Assembly (NCBI GenBank): GCA_020638975.1
Contig: JACKHN010000034.1
Location: forward strand, 1-64,000
Length of the DNA stretch: 64,000 bases
From: Planctomycetaceae bacterium
GTDB lineage: Bacteria > Planctomycetota > Planctomycetia > Pirellulales > Pirellulaceae
Reading direction: 5' to 3'
Shown: positions 44,999 to 53,961 of the stretch, one piece after another
Position numbering within the stretch: position 1 is the stretch's first letter
Layout: each line of letters opens with the position of its first letter
The notes under the pieces: model-generated
What the model was told of the DNA's origin: nothing
The model's input: the letters and a program-made list of their open reading frames with translations, nothing else
The model's database searches: none
Program-made: the position numbers and the translations under genes

Positions 44999-45874
44999 CT
45001 AAAACGTAAAGTCCAACGACTGATTCGCACGGACGGTGACTTCCTGCCACTCATATCGACTTTCGCCCAACAGATCCGTGGGCGGTTGGACATAACGTCC
45101 CAGTTGCGCGATGTCGGCTTTATCGAGTTCCTCTTCCGCAGTTCGATATCGGTTCTTGGAGACGATCAAAACAAAGTAGCGTCCGGCATCGGGCAGGGTG
45201 AGTTGGTATCGACCTTCGTTATCGGTTCGAGCGTAGGCGCCGCCAATCGATTGAATGATGCGCAAGTTGGCGCTGTCTCCTCGCGGAATGGGATCGCCGG
45301 GGCGGAGGCCTTCCACCGGGGCTTTACCTGTCGGGGCAGGACGCTGTTCTGTCGGTAACACAATCACGACCGAGCCATCGTCGGGCAGGCTCCGACCGTT
45401 TCCTGTTGCGTAGGCGATCGCTCCCGACAACACGCACGGAATCGGAGCGGTGTCGACAGCTTGCTTGGCTCCGCCATCTCCCTTCACCATCATGCCCAGA
45501 ATGAAAGAGACGATCGCCACCACGGCGAGCAAGATGCCTTGGGCATACAAGACGCGACGGGGTACGGCAACGCGATCTAGATCAGTTGCTGTCGAGAGTC
45601 TCGGCGCGTATTCCTCATCGTCCGATTCGTAATGCCACTCGGCCTCGTCGTCGTACACGACGAATTCGGCGTAAGGATTCTCCTCGTCAGACCGGCCATC
45701 CTCATTTCCAGGCGCATCCTCGCTACCAAGTTCTTTAGCCTGTTCGTCCGCCGCTTCCGCTTCTGGAACCTTGATCTTGCCCTTGCATTTTGGGCACTTG
45801 GCACGCAGTCCCGCTTGCTTCGAGCTAACATTTAGCCGCTGACCGCAATGTTCGCAGGCGAATTTGATCGGCAT
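44999..45874 (-). CDS. zinc-ribbon membrane protein with carboxypeptidase-regulatory-like domain, 291 aa
   Basis: ATG 45874 (MPIKFACEHCGQRL) starts the ribbon; the frame is open seven codons further. A zinc ribbon CEHC...CPKC at 7-35 is followed by a long acidic linker, one membrane helix (GILLAVVAIVSFILGMMV, about 125-145), and an outside beta-sandwich (150-291, with TDNEGRYQLTLPDAGRYFVL) of the carboxypeptidase-regulatory-like type. The cytoplasmic ribbon plus outer sandwich arrangement is common in planctomycetes, role unknown. Confidence 0.75.
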   Translation of the reverse strand: MPIKFACEHCGQRLNVSSKQAGLRAKCPKCKGKIKVPEAEAADEQAKELGSEDAPGNEDGRSDEENPYAEFVVYDDEAEWHYESDDEEYAPRLSTATDLDRVAVPRRVLYAQGILLAVVAIVSFILGMMVKGDGGAKQAVDTAPIPCVLSGAIAYATGNGRSLPDDGSVVIVLPTEQRPAPTGKAPVEGLRPGDPIPRGDSANLRIIQSIGGAYARTDNEGRYQLTLPDAGRYFVLIVSKNRYRTAEEELDKADIAQLGRYVQPPTDLLGESRYEWQEVTVRANQSLDFTF

Positions 45875-46083
45875 GGGCTTGGCAGCGGAAGGCAATGGGT
45901 GGGAAATGATGGCGACAGGAAAGCTTTTACCCTAGCCTAACAGACGCTCGAAACGGGTGCCAGAATCCAGGCGACGCTGAATTCCAATAGGGACATGAGT
46001 GGACCAGTGACTGGCTTCGAGCGGACTGGCAAGTTATTCTCACAGACCAAATGCATTGCTTGTTATTCTGGACCAGGAGATCA

Positions 46084-46167
46084 GAACACTAATCGGCGCT
46101 AATCTCCGCTAATAAAAGTCACTCGATCCCATCATTGATTAGTGCTAATCAGTGTCGATTAGTGTTC
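46084..46167. repeat. imperfect inverted repeat, 30-bp arms
   Basis: GAACACTAATCGGCGCTAAT and its continuation pair with a mate ending GATTAGTGTTC, with several mismatches, over a 24-base spacer. The arms contain GCTAAT and ATTAG words repeated within each arm. Non-coding; possibly a decayed mobile repeat. Confidence 0.55.
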
Positions 46168-46245
46168 CGATGGATCCCAGCTGTTCTTTGTAGCTACGAA
46201 AGACGCTAAAGCTCTGTGACTGCTAAGAATTACGGTTGTAGACAC

Positions 46246-46307
46246 TAGCCGTTTGGGCGTTAGCCCCGGTTGTTACGCGGGAACCGTGGCTAACGCCAAA
46301 ACGGCTA
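46246..46307. repeat. inverted repeat, 26-bp arms
   Basis: TAGCCGTTTGGGCGTTAGCC and further bases pair with AACCGTGGCTAACGCCAAAA and further bases, 24 of 26 positions, around a 10-base loop. It lies 55 bases before the metallopeptidase start, in the same gap as another, unrelated inverted repeat. Confidence 0.7.
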
Positions 46308-46361
46308 ATCCTAAAATCATGCTGAAACGCCGCACTAGGTAGAGGCAAAATTGAGAGAACT

Positions 46362-47096
46362 ATGCAAACCAAATTCTTACGATCGCCGCTATCGCGAGTG
46401 GCCAGTCTGCTCATCGGCATGACCCTCACGTCCGTGATCGTCGCCGACGAACCAGCCACCTTTTTTGATCCGATTGAGCAAATCGTCGAAGGCTGGACCG
46501 TGGCAGTCGATCCGCTGTTACTCTCCGGCGAGCATAAGACGCTTGGCGACCAAGCCCTGAAGGCGTTGGCGAATCATTTGCAGCGTATCACTTACATTGT
46601 CCCGGAAGATCGCTTGGTAAAGATGAAAGAGCTGCGGATCTGGCTCGAATATGAACACCCCGAACTAAAATCTATGCAGTACCACCCCGATCGCGGTTGG
46701 CTAATCGCTCACAAGCACGATCCACGTTTAGTAAAACATGTCCATATTCCGGTGGCCCGACATCTGATCGAAGCACACACGTGGGCCAAGCATCCTTATG
46801 TGATTCTGCACGAGTTGGCTCACGCCTATCACGATCAGGTACTTAGCTTTGACGCCCCAGAAGTAATCGAAGTATTCGACGCGGCGAAAGGGCAGGGGAT
46901 CTATGAAGAAGTCTTGCTCTACACGGGCAAAAAAGTGAAGCATTACGGACTCAGCAACCACAAGGAATACTTCGCCGAGTCGACAGAAGCCTATTTCGGC
47001 GTGAACGACTTCTATCCGTTTGTACGAGCCGAATTGAATGAGCACGATCCAGCGATGTACAAGCTGCTCGAAAAGATCTGGGGCCGAGTTGAGTAG
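46362..47096 (+). CDS. secreted zinc metallopeptidase (HExxH), 244 aa
   Basis: Signal peptide MQTKFLRSPLSRVASLLIGM continuing to about 28. The zinc site is HELAHAYHD near residue 150, with a likely third ligand Glu in EYFAESTEAYFG about 55 residues on. This is a short gluzincin-like protease found in planctomycetes; substrate unknown. Two inverted repeats lie upstream. It converges with the DUF1569 gene 16 bases away. Confidence 0.85.
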   Translation: MQTKFLRSPLSRVASLLIGMTLTSVIVADEPATFFDPIEQIVEGWTVAVDPLLLSGEHKTLGDQALKALANHLQRITYIVPEDRLVKMKELRIWLEYEHPELKSMQYHPDRGWLIAHKHDPRLVKHVHIPVARHLIEAHTWAKHPYVILHELAHAYHDQVLSFDAPEVIEVFDAAKGQGIYEEVLLYTGKKVKHYGLSNHKEYFAESTEAYFGVNDFYPFVRAELNEHDPAMYKLLEKIWGRVE

Positions 47097-47112
47097 TATT
47101 TTGTCACCCGAA

Positions 47113-47604
47113 CTAGGCCAGCGGGATCGCAAAGCTCAAATGCATCTCAGCGTGACGTAACTGAAACTGCATGGTCTCTTCTTTGGTAAGCTGCCCCAGC
47201 AGGGGATCGTCAGCGAGTTGCTCCTGCGATTTGAAACGTTCGATCGCGGTATGTAGTTCGCCCAATGCCTTCTGCAGTTCGACATCGTCGGCCGGCACGA
47301 ATTGAGCTTGAGCATCCTTGGGAATTTGAAATCCAGCCGGGATGCCTTCGTGAATGAACTTCTTTTTCATAAAGCCTTTCATTAACGGCGCCATCAGTCG
47401 CACGAAGATCGGCGGCTTGAATGTCGACCCATCAATCGTCGAGTTGATGCCGGCGGCTAAGTGAGCAAAGATCTGTGCCAACGACCAATTGCCCAGCATC
47501 TTCACGTCACCGGCGGCCAGGCGGTCTGCTTCCGCAAGTAATTCGTCGAGCGTATCAAAACGCAGCTTGCGACGGCCTTCCACAGTCTTGGTATTTATGG
47601 ACAT
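47113..47604 (-). CDS. DUF1569 (DinB-like) protein, 163 aa
   Basis: DinB/DUF1569 proteins are four-helix metal-binding proteins, many acting on small thiols. ATG 47604 (MSINTKTVEGRRKL) fits the family start. The helices carry LGNWSLAQIFAHLA (first metal His region), FIHEGIPAGFQIP and LRHAEMHLSFAIPL (last His pair), as in DUF1569. No signal peptide. Its role here is unknown. Confidence 0.8.
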   Translation of the reverse strand: MSINTKTVEGRRKLRFDTLDELLAEADRLAAGDVKMLGNWSLAQIFAHLAAGINSTIDGSTFKPPIFVRLMAPLMKGFMKKKFIHEGIPAGFQIPKDAQAQFVPADDVELQKALGELHTAIERFKSQEQLADDPLLGQLTKEETMQFQLRHAEMHLSFAIPLA

Positions 47605-47740
47605 CGGTCGGTTTCCTCGCAATGACAATCACGGAATTGAGGCACACGCATTGTGCCAGCGAAGGCCGGACGATTCCAGGCAGCGGGAGGGCAAACGCGC
47701 GACGGAGTTGTTACACTGGTGCTCTGAAGATGTGCTCTGC

Positions 47741-47798
47741 GTGTGCCACTGGCTTTGCCAGTGCAAATCCCACCGGCACTGGCAAACCAGTGGCACAC
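47741..47798. repeat. inverted repeat, about 22-bp arms
   Basis: GTGTGCCACTGGCTTTGCCA and its mate match except for one bulged base over a 13-base spacer. It lies between the divergent DUF1569 and hydrolase genes. Same style as the other intergenic palindromes, different sequence. Confidence 0.75.
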
Positions 47799-47863
47799 AC
47801 AGGTACGAATTCAATCAACCGCTGACACCCGCCCACAATCTCTCCTATGCAGGATGAAATAGT

Positions 47864-50071
47864 ATGACGCACGCTTTAATACGCAATGTGATGTGTCTCA
47901 CACTCGCGGTTGTTTGTTTCTCCGCGAACTCGCATGCCGAGGACTATCGAGTTTACGAACTCGGACAACTTCCCAACGACAGCCGCCTGGGCGAGCTCAA
48001 AGATCTGAACGGGTACTTTCCCTTCAAAGTCCCGGCCAGCAAAGCCGCCTGGGAGGCACGGGCTGCTGAGTTGCGGCGCCGCGTGATGATCGCGACGGAT
48101 GTTTGGCCGATGCCTGAGCGGACTCCGATGAATCCGGTCATCTACGGCAAAGTGCAACGTGATGGTTTCACAGTCGAGAAGGTGTATTTCGAAAGCATGC
48201 CGAATCACTTTGTCACCGGCTTGTTGTTTCGGCCCGACGATGGCAAGGAGAAAGTAAAACGTCCCGCCGTCCTCTGTCCTCATGGACACGGCGGTCGATT
48301 GCAGGATTACGGCGAAGCCAATATGGCCAAGTTGATCGAGAGCGGTGCCGAGAAGTTTGAACAGTCCGGTCGTTTTCCAAAGCTCGCTCGTTGTGCTCAA
48401 CTCGCACGCATGGGGTGCGTCACATTTATCTTCGACATGCTGGGCTATGCGGACAGCGTGCAGATCAGTCGCGAGCTCGCGCATGGTTTCGCGAAACAGC
48501 GTCCTGAGTTCGAAGGCAAGGAGAGTTGGGGTTTGTTCAGCGCTCAGGCCGAGCTTCGCTTGCAAAGCATCATGGGCATTCAAACCTGGAATTCGATTCG
48601 CTGCCTCGACTTTTTGGAGCAGCTTCCCGACGTCGATGGCACGCGCATGGCGGTCACAGGTGGCAGCGGCGGCGGAACACAAACGATCCTACTGTGTGCA
48701 ATCGATCCTCGACCGATCGCGGCTTTCCCCAACGGCATGGTGTCGACATCGATGCAAGGCGGCTGCACTTGCGAGAACTGCACGTTGCTACGAGTCGATT
48801 CGGGCAACGTCGAACTCGCCGCGCTGTTCGCGCCCAAGCCGCAAGCCATGACAGCCGCCAATGACTGGACGAAAGAGATGATGACCAAGGGCTATCCTGA
48901 ATTGCAACAGCTCTACGATATGTACGGCGTGAAGGACAACGTCTTTTGCCGCGAGATGCTGCACTTCCCGCACAACTACAACTACGTCAGCCGAGCGACG
49001 ATGTACGACTGGTTCAACAAGCACATGCAACTCGGCCTCGACAGCCCCGTGATTGAACAAGACTGGAAACCGCTCACTTCAGACGAATACACCGTGTGGG
49101 ACAAGGACCACCCCGCGCCGGAAGGTGGCGAGCAGTACGAACGTAGTCTCACCAAGTACATGGCCGAGCAGTCCGACAAACAGATCGCGGCACTCGCTCC
49201 AAAAGATGCCAAGTCCTTACAAAAGTTTCGCGAAGTGATCGGCGGTGCCTTTCAATCGATCATCGGTCGCGGTGTGCCTGCTTTTGATGACATCCAACGT
49301 ACGAAAGTCCACAAAGAACAGCGAGCCGGTTACATCTACTTCGCCGATTTTCTTCGTTTGACAAGCAAGGGCGAAGAGATCCCGTTCATCTCGCTGTATC
49401 CAACCGGAACGACGTGGAACGGCGACGTTGTGATCTGGGTTGACGGAGTTGGCAAGCGAGGTTTGTTTAACGCGTCGGGCGATTTACGCAGTGAAGTTCG
49501 ACGGTTGGTCGACGGCGGTGCATCGATCGTCGCCGCGGATCTCTTTCAACAAGGCGAGTTTCTGCCGGGCGATCAGCCGCTCACTGAGCAAGCGGTCGTC
49601 AAGAATCCTCGTGAAGCGGCCGCTTATACGTTCTGCTACAACGACACGGTCTTCGCTCGCCGCGTCCACGACGTTCTCACGGTTGTCTCGTTCATCCGCG
49701 GCGACGAGCATGCGCCCAAGCATCTTCACCTGATCGGCACGAACGGCGCAGGCCCCATCGCCGCCGCCGCCCGAGCGATCGCCGGCAGTCAGATCGACAA
49801 AGCTGCGATCGACACGCGAGGGTTTCGATTCGAAAACATCACTTCGTACCGCGATCCGAATTTCCTGCCGGGTGCCGTGAAGTACGGCGACTTACCAAGT
49901 CTGCTCGCGTTGTCTGCGCCGAATGCACTCTGGGTCAGCGGCGAGAATGGCAAGTTGCCGGATACCGTAGAGCAAGCGTATGCCTCGGAGGGTGCCGCAA
50001 CTCGCGTTAGTTCGTCTCCGCTGCAGAACTCGGCTGATGCCGCAGCCGATTGGTTGTTGTCCAGTAATTGA
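47864..50071 (+). CDS. secreted alpha/beta hydrolase, 735 aa
   Basis: Signal peptide to about residue 26 (MTHALIRNVMCLTLAVVCFS). The hydrolase core at about 100-390 has CPHGHGGRLQDYG (oxyanion region), GSGGGTQTILLCAID around the Ser nucleophile (MAVTGGSGGG), and a late FPHNYNYVSR with the catalytic His region. Residues 390-735 form a second, less clear alpha/beta domain ending in ASEGAATRV. Size, motif order and secretion resemble the hydrolase at 37532-39631, so the two may be distant paralogues. An ester or glycoside-ester substrate is likely, but unproven. Confidence 0.75.
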   Translation: MTHALIRNVMCLTLAVVCFSANSHAEDYRVYELGQLPNDSRLGELKDLNGYFPFKVPASKAAWEARAAELRRRVMIATDVWPMPERTPMNPVIYGKVQRDGFTVEKVYFESMPNHFVTGLLFRPDDGKEKVKRPAVLCPHGHGGRLQDYGEANMAKLIESGAEKFEQSGRFPKLARCAQLARMGCVTFIFDMLGYADSVQISRELAHGFAKQRPEFEGKESWGLFSAQAELRLQSIMGIQTWNSIRCLDFLEQLPDVDGTRMAVTGGSGGGTQTILLCAIDPRPIAAFPNGMVSTSMQGGCTCENCTLLRVDSGNVELAALFAPKPQAMTAANDWTKEMMTKGYPELQQLYDMYGVKDNVFCREMLHFPHNYNYVSRATMYDWFNKHMQLGLDSPVIEQDWKPLTSDEYTVWDKDHPAPEGGEQYERSLTKYMAEQSDKQIAALAPKDAKSLQKFREVIGGAFQSIIGRGVPAFDDIQRTKVHKEQRAGYIYFADFLRLTSKGEEIPFISLYPTGTTWNGDVVIWVDGVGKRGLFNASGDLRSEVRRLVDGGASIVAADLFQQGEFLPGDQPLTEQAVVKNPREAAAYTFCYNDTVFARRVHDVLTVVSFIRGDEHAPKHLHLIGTNGAGPIAAAARAIAGSQIDKAAIDTRGFRFENITSYRDPNFLPGAVKYGDLPSLLALSAPNALWVSGENGKLPDTVEQAYASEGAATRVSSSPLQNSADAAADWLLSSN

Positions 50072-50117
50072 CGAAATCCGAAGCGTGCGGCGCAAGATCG
50101 CATGCCAGCGGTAGGCC

Positions 50118-50160
50118 GGACGCCTCGTCCGTCCTCTAGATCTGGACGGACGAGGCGTCC
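50118..50160. repeat. palindrome, 17-bp perfect core
   Basis: GGACGCCTCGTCCGTCC and GGACGGACGAGGCGTCC pair perfectly around TCTAGATCT. Weaker pairing (GCCAGCGGTAGG with TCCTACTGG) extends it to 50104-50170. It lies between the hydrolase and the PQQ-propeller gene, which read the same way. Confidence 0.8.
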
Positions 50161-50291
50161 ATCCTACTGGTAAATTAGCAACTGCCGCTTGCCGAATTGG
50201 CGAGAATGCCTCGCGACAATATTTGCAACTGTTCGCGCATCACACTCACACAACTTTATCCGAAACTCGTTATTCAACGGTACCCTCACGC

Positions 50292-51536
50292 ATGAACTGT
50301 TTCCTATCAACACTTACCAAAACTGTCATCGTCCTTGTCTTCGGGGCAACTGGATTTGGGCAAGAGTGGACTCGTTTTCGCGGGCCGAACGGATCCGGCA
50401 TCAGTGATGCGAAAACGATCCCCACCACCTGGACTGAGAAAGATTACAACTGGATCGCCGAACTGCCAGGACGCGGCCATTCATCACCGGTGGTTTGGGG
50501 CGACAAACTGTTTGTTACTTGTTGTGATGAAGAGGTAAGCCTACGCCATTTGCTTTGCCTGAACACCAAGGACGGGACGGTGCTGTGGACCAAAGACTTC
50601 GCCTTTGAAAAGTACAAGCAGCAAAAGAACAACAGTTTTGCATCGAGCACACCGACCGTCGACGCGGATCATGTTTACGTGCTGTGGCACTCGAAGGAGT
50701 CTTCGCCGCTGGTCGCACTGGATCACGCGGGCAATCACGTGTGGGAGTACGATCTCGGCCCGTACACGCATGGACAAGGTGGTGCCACGTCTCCGGTCGT
50801 TGTCGATGATCTCGTCATCGTAGCGCACGATCAAAAGGAGCCGAGTTTCCTGCTCGCATTGGATCGCAAGACCGGCAAGGAGCACTGGAAGATTCCGCGC
50901 GAAGGCAAACACGCGTGCTATGCAACTCCATGCTTGAATACGCCCAGCGGTCGTCCTGCCGAATTGATCTTTTCGCACTGCTACGAAGGCATCGTGGGCA
51001 TTGATTTGGCAACCGGCAAGCAGAACTGGCATGTTGACCCATTCGGTCGCGATGATCAACGAGCGTTAGTTTCGCCCATCATGGCGGGTGATTTAGTGAT
51101 CGCTGGCAGCGGTGCCGCTGGAGGAACGCGGCACATCGTCGCTGTGAACGCTGAACAAGCTGGCTCCAGCGTCACCGCCACCGAAGCTTATCACATCACT
51201 CGTCAAGCTCCGCATATTCCGACGCCTCTCGCCTACGGCGACTGGTTGTTCATGTGGAGCGATCAAGGAATCGCCACGTGCTTGGATCGCGCCACAGGAA
51301 AGATCGTCTGGCAGCAGCGAATTGGCGGCAACTTCTACAGTTCGCCCATCTGCATCGATGGCCGGATCTATTGCATTGACCTCGACGGCGTGATGGTAGT
51401 AATTGCAGCGGCCGACAAGTACGAAGAACTCGCTCGTATCGAGTTGGGGCACCCAACATCCGCAACACCCGCCGTCAGCAACGGCACACTGTTCATTCGC
51501 ACCGAGTCGCACGTCCACTCCGTAGGCGGAAAGTAG
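50292..51536 (+). CDS. secreted PQQ-like beta-propeller protein, 414 aa
   Basis: ATG 50292 (MNCFLSTLTKTVIVLVFGAT) is the signal-peptide start; the frame is open 23 codons further up. The mature protein begins WTRFRGPNGSGIS, the usual opening of planctomycete PQQ-binding-like propellers, and carries repeated blades with LNTKDGTVLWTKDF, ALDRKTGKEHWKI and CLDRATGKIVWQQR. This fold may bind PQQ or act only as a scaffold; catalytic residues of quinoproteins cannot be confirmed by eye. Probably periplasmic. Confidence 0.85.
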   Translation: MNCFLSTLTKTVIVLVFGATGFGQEWTRFRGPNGSGISDAKTIPTTWTEKDYNWIAELPGRGHSSPVVWGDKLFVTCCDEEVSLRHLLCLNTKDGTVLWTKDFAFEKYKQQKNNSFASSTPTVDADHVYVLWHSKESSPLVALDHAGNHVWEYDLGPYTHGQGGATSPVVVDDLVIVAHDQKEPSFLLALDRKTGKEHWKIPREGKHACYATPCLNTPSGRPAELIFSHCYEGIVGIDLATGKQNWHVDPFGRDDQRALVSPIMAGDLVIAGSGAAGGTRHIVAVNAEQAGSSVTATEAYHITRQAPHIPTPLAYGDWLFMWSDQGIATCLDRATGKIVWQQRIGGNFYSSPICIDGRIYCIDLDGVMVVIAAADKYEELARIELGHPTSATPAVSNGTLFIRTESHVHSVGGK

Positions 51537-51568
51537 CCGTCACGTTCCGCCGTGCTCGGGCGAGGAGT

Positions 51569-51636
51569 GTGCTCAGCGCGGGACTGTGCTAGTCGCGGGA
51601 CTGCGCTCGGCGCAGGACTGTGCTCGGCGCAGGTCT
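51569..51636. repeat. 17-bp tandem repeat, 4 copies
   Basis: The unit GTGCTCAGCGCGGGACT is repeated four times with drift (copies differ at one to five positions). It lies shortly after the PQQ gene stop and is non-coding. Confidence 0.75.
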
Positions 51637-51657
51637 CCTGACCTCGCCGATCCTTCC

Positions 51658-51714
51658 GACCGCAGGTCTCACCTACCGGCCGACCGCATCGTGAGAAAGT
51701 TGAGACCTGCGGTC
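51658..51714. repeat. inverted repeat, 14-bp arms
   Basis: GACCGCAGGTCTCA and TGAGACCTGCGGTC pair perfectly over a 29-base spacer. Together with the tandem repeat upstream, it fills most of the 500-base gap before the ThuA gene; the rest (to 52031) shows no gene. Confidence 0.75.
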
Positions 51715-52031
51715 CGACGCATGTGCGGGGTCGGGAGACCCTCGCACAGCAGGAGCACGCACGGCGGCGGGAATGGAAGCTGTGCGAAGACTGAAGACGA
51801 CCCAACGACAACCACCGGGGCAATCGTAACGGCGAAGCAACGCACCTCTACACCTCCTTGTACCCAATTTGGAGCACACGTTTTGGGGCGATAATTGCTA
51901 TTGGTCGATTTTCACAGAAAGTTCCAGCATCAAGCGACTACTCGCTATCGCCACTCGCTTCTCGTGCCCGTGTCGACCATAATGTGTCATCCCATTATGG
52001 TGCTCGCCCTTCAACACGGACTAGATTCCCA

Positions 52032-52793
52032 ATGACCAAGAACGCGATGGCCCTGAGCCTACTCTTGACGGCATTCATCACGCAATTCGCGACTGCCGAC
52101 GACGCCTCTCCAAAGCCGTTCAAGGCATTGATCATCACAGGCGGATGTTGCCACGACTACGATTTCCAAACCAAAGCCATCCAACAAGCCGCGGCCGATC
52201 GCGGTGTGAACGTCGATTGGACGGTGGTCAACGATGGCGGTAATGGGACGGAAGCTCAGATCGATCTGTACGATAATCCCAAGTGGGCCGACGGTTTTGA
52301 TGTCGTGATTCACAACGAGTGCTTCGCCAATACGACCGATGCCGACTATATCCGCAAGATCACTTCCGTCCACAAGGCGGGCGTGAATGCCGTCGTCGTT
52401 CACTGTGCGATGCATACCTACCGCGCGGCCAAGATCGACGACTGGCGCGAGTTCCTCGGAGTCACAAGTCGCATGCACGAGCACAAGAGCGAATATCCCG
52501 TTCTCGCGACGACCGTTGACCATCCGATCATGAAAGATTTTCCCGCTGGTTACAAAACGCCGATGGACGAACTCTACGTGATTGAGCATGTCTGGCCCAA
52601 CACGGAAGTCCTCGCCCGCTCGACCAGCGAGAAGACCGGCGAGACACATCCCGTTTTTTGGACGAGCAAGTACGGCAAGGCTCGTGTGTTCGGCACGACT
52701 TACGGCCACTCGAACGAGACGTTCTCCGACGAAGTGTTTCTAACGACACTCACACGCGGAATTCAGTGGGCAGCAGGGACGCTCGGCAAGTGA
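52032..52793 (+). CDS. secreted ThuA-like protein, 253 aa
   Basis: ATG 52032 (MTKNAMALSLLLTAFITQF) begins the signal peptide; the frame is open far upstream without coding character. The domain is ThuA-like (class-I glutamine amidotransferase-like fold): ALIITGGCCHDY, DVVIHNECFAN, NAVVVHCAMHTYR and THPVFWTSKYGKARVF, with a Cys or His in the usual active positions (VVHCAMHT). These proteins are abundant in planctomycetes and linked to sugar use; the reaction is not known. Confidence 0.85.
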   Translation: MTKNAMALSLLLTAFITQFATADDASPKPFKALIITGGCCHDYDFQTKAIQQAAADRGVNVDWTVVNDGGNGTEAQIDLYDNPKWADGFDVVIHNECFANTTDADYIRKITSVHKAGVNAVVVHCAMHTYRAAKIDDWREFLGVTSRMHEHKSEYPVLATTVDHPIMKDFPAGYKTPMDELYVIEHVWPNTEVLARSTSEKTGETHPVFWTSKYGKARVFGTTYGHSNETFSDEVFLTTLTRGIQWAAGTLGK

Positions 52794-52883
52794 TTTGAGT
52801 CGGGATCACATTTCTCTCAATTGCAACACGAGTCTTCTTAATAGTTCGATTTGCTCGAAGAAGGCTCATCACGACGGAGCGTG

Positions 52884-53660
52884 ATGGCTACGATGAACTG
52901 CTACGACTATCCACAATACTGGGACCTCGCCTTCCGCTCCGAGACGAAACTCGAAGCGGATTTCATCGAGGATGCGTGCGAGAAGTATTGCAAGTTTCCG
53001 GCGACGCGACTGCTCGAACCGGGCTGCGGGGGAGGGCGTTTGGTTGTCGAGATGGCGTCGCGTGGATACGACATCACCGGCATCGACCTCAGCGAGCCTT
53101 CGATTCAATATCTAACGAAGCGGCTCGCCCGACGCAAACTCGACGCCCAAGCCGTCGTCGCGGACATGACGACGTACATGCCGCGACGCAAACTCGATGC
53201 GGCCTTTTGTACTTTCAATACCTTCCGACACCTGACCACCGAAGAAGCCGCACGGCAACATCTCGAATGCGTCGCCAACAGCCTCCGTGCGGGCGGCATC
53301 TACATTCTTGGCTTTCATCTCTTGCCGCCCGATGCCGACGAGGAGTGCATCGAGCGTTGGTCGGCCAAGCATGGCAAGACGAAAGTTACTATGACGCTCC
53401 GGGTGCTCGATTTCAGTCGCGCTACGAGATTGGAAACGATTCGATTTTCGCTACGTGTTCGTAGCGGCAGACGCGACCTGAAGTTGCAGTCCGACTACAA
53501 GTACCGCATCTACACCGCCGCTCAAATACAACGCTTGCTCTATTCCGTTCCGCAGTTCGAACTGTGTGATGTATATGATTTTTGGTACGACATCGAAGAG
53601 CCCTTGCAATTGAGTAATGAAATGGGCGATGCCGTCTTCATTTTGCGAAAGCGGAAGTGA
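52884..53660 (+). CDS. SAM-dependent class-I methyltransferase, 258 aa
   Basis: ATG 52884 (MATMNCYDYPQYWD) is taken; a TTG 11 codons earlier is open. The SAM site is LLEPGCGGGRLVVEMA (motif I), with the motif II Asp in ITGIDLSEPS and CTFNTFRHL after it. YWDLAF near the start and FWYDIEEP near the end are typical of small-molecule methyltransferases. No neighbour identifies the substrate. Confidence 0.85.
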   Translation: MATMNCYDYPQYWDLAFRSETKLEADFIEDACEKYCKFPATRLLEPGCGGGRLVVEMASRGYDITGIDLSEPSIQYLTKRLARRKLDAQAVVADMTTYMPRRKLDAAFCTFNTFRHLTTEEAARQHLECVANSLRAGGIYILGFHLLPPDADEECIERWSAKHGKTKVTMTLRVLDFSRATRLETIRFSLRVRSGRRDLKLQSDYKYRIYTAAQIQRLLYSVPQFELCDVYDFWYDIEEPLQLSNEMGDAVFILRKRK

Positions 53661-53961
53661 CGCAATGCGCCGATTGTGGACAGGCTACAAAAAACACAAA
53701 ACATCACAAAAATACTGACTCCACACTGCGGCTTCTCTTTTGTGGCTTCTCGTGCTTTTCGTGGCAAAGTCCTCTGGTGGCTGGGTGCTAGTGCCGTCAG
53801 AAACGGAGGTGCCCATTGCTGGCAGATTGAAAGCGATGGGCTAGAATGTTGGACGTCCCCACTAGGACTAACACCGTTGATAACACTTACCCATCTTCGA
53901 GCCAGAGACCTACCGTCCCTCGTTCGTATTGCCACCGCGTGGCTAAGCACAAGGAAGAACC
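53661..53961. other. gap upstream of the giant PVC protein
   Basis: This is 300 bases with no gene, terminator or clear repeat. A short run of A and CAAAAA words near 53690 is the only feature. Confidence 0.4.
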
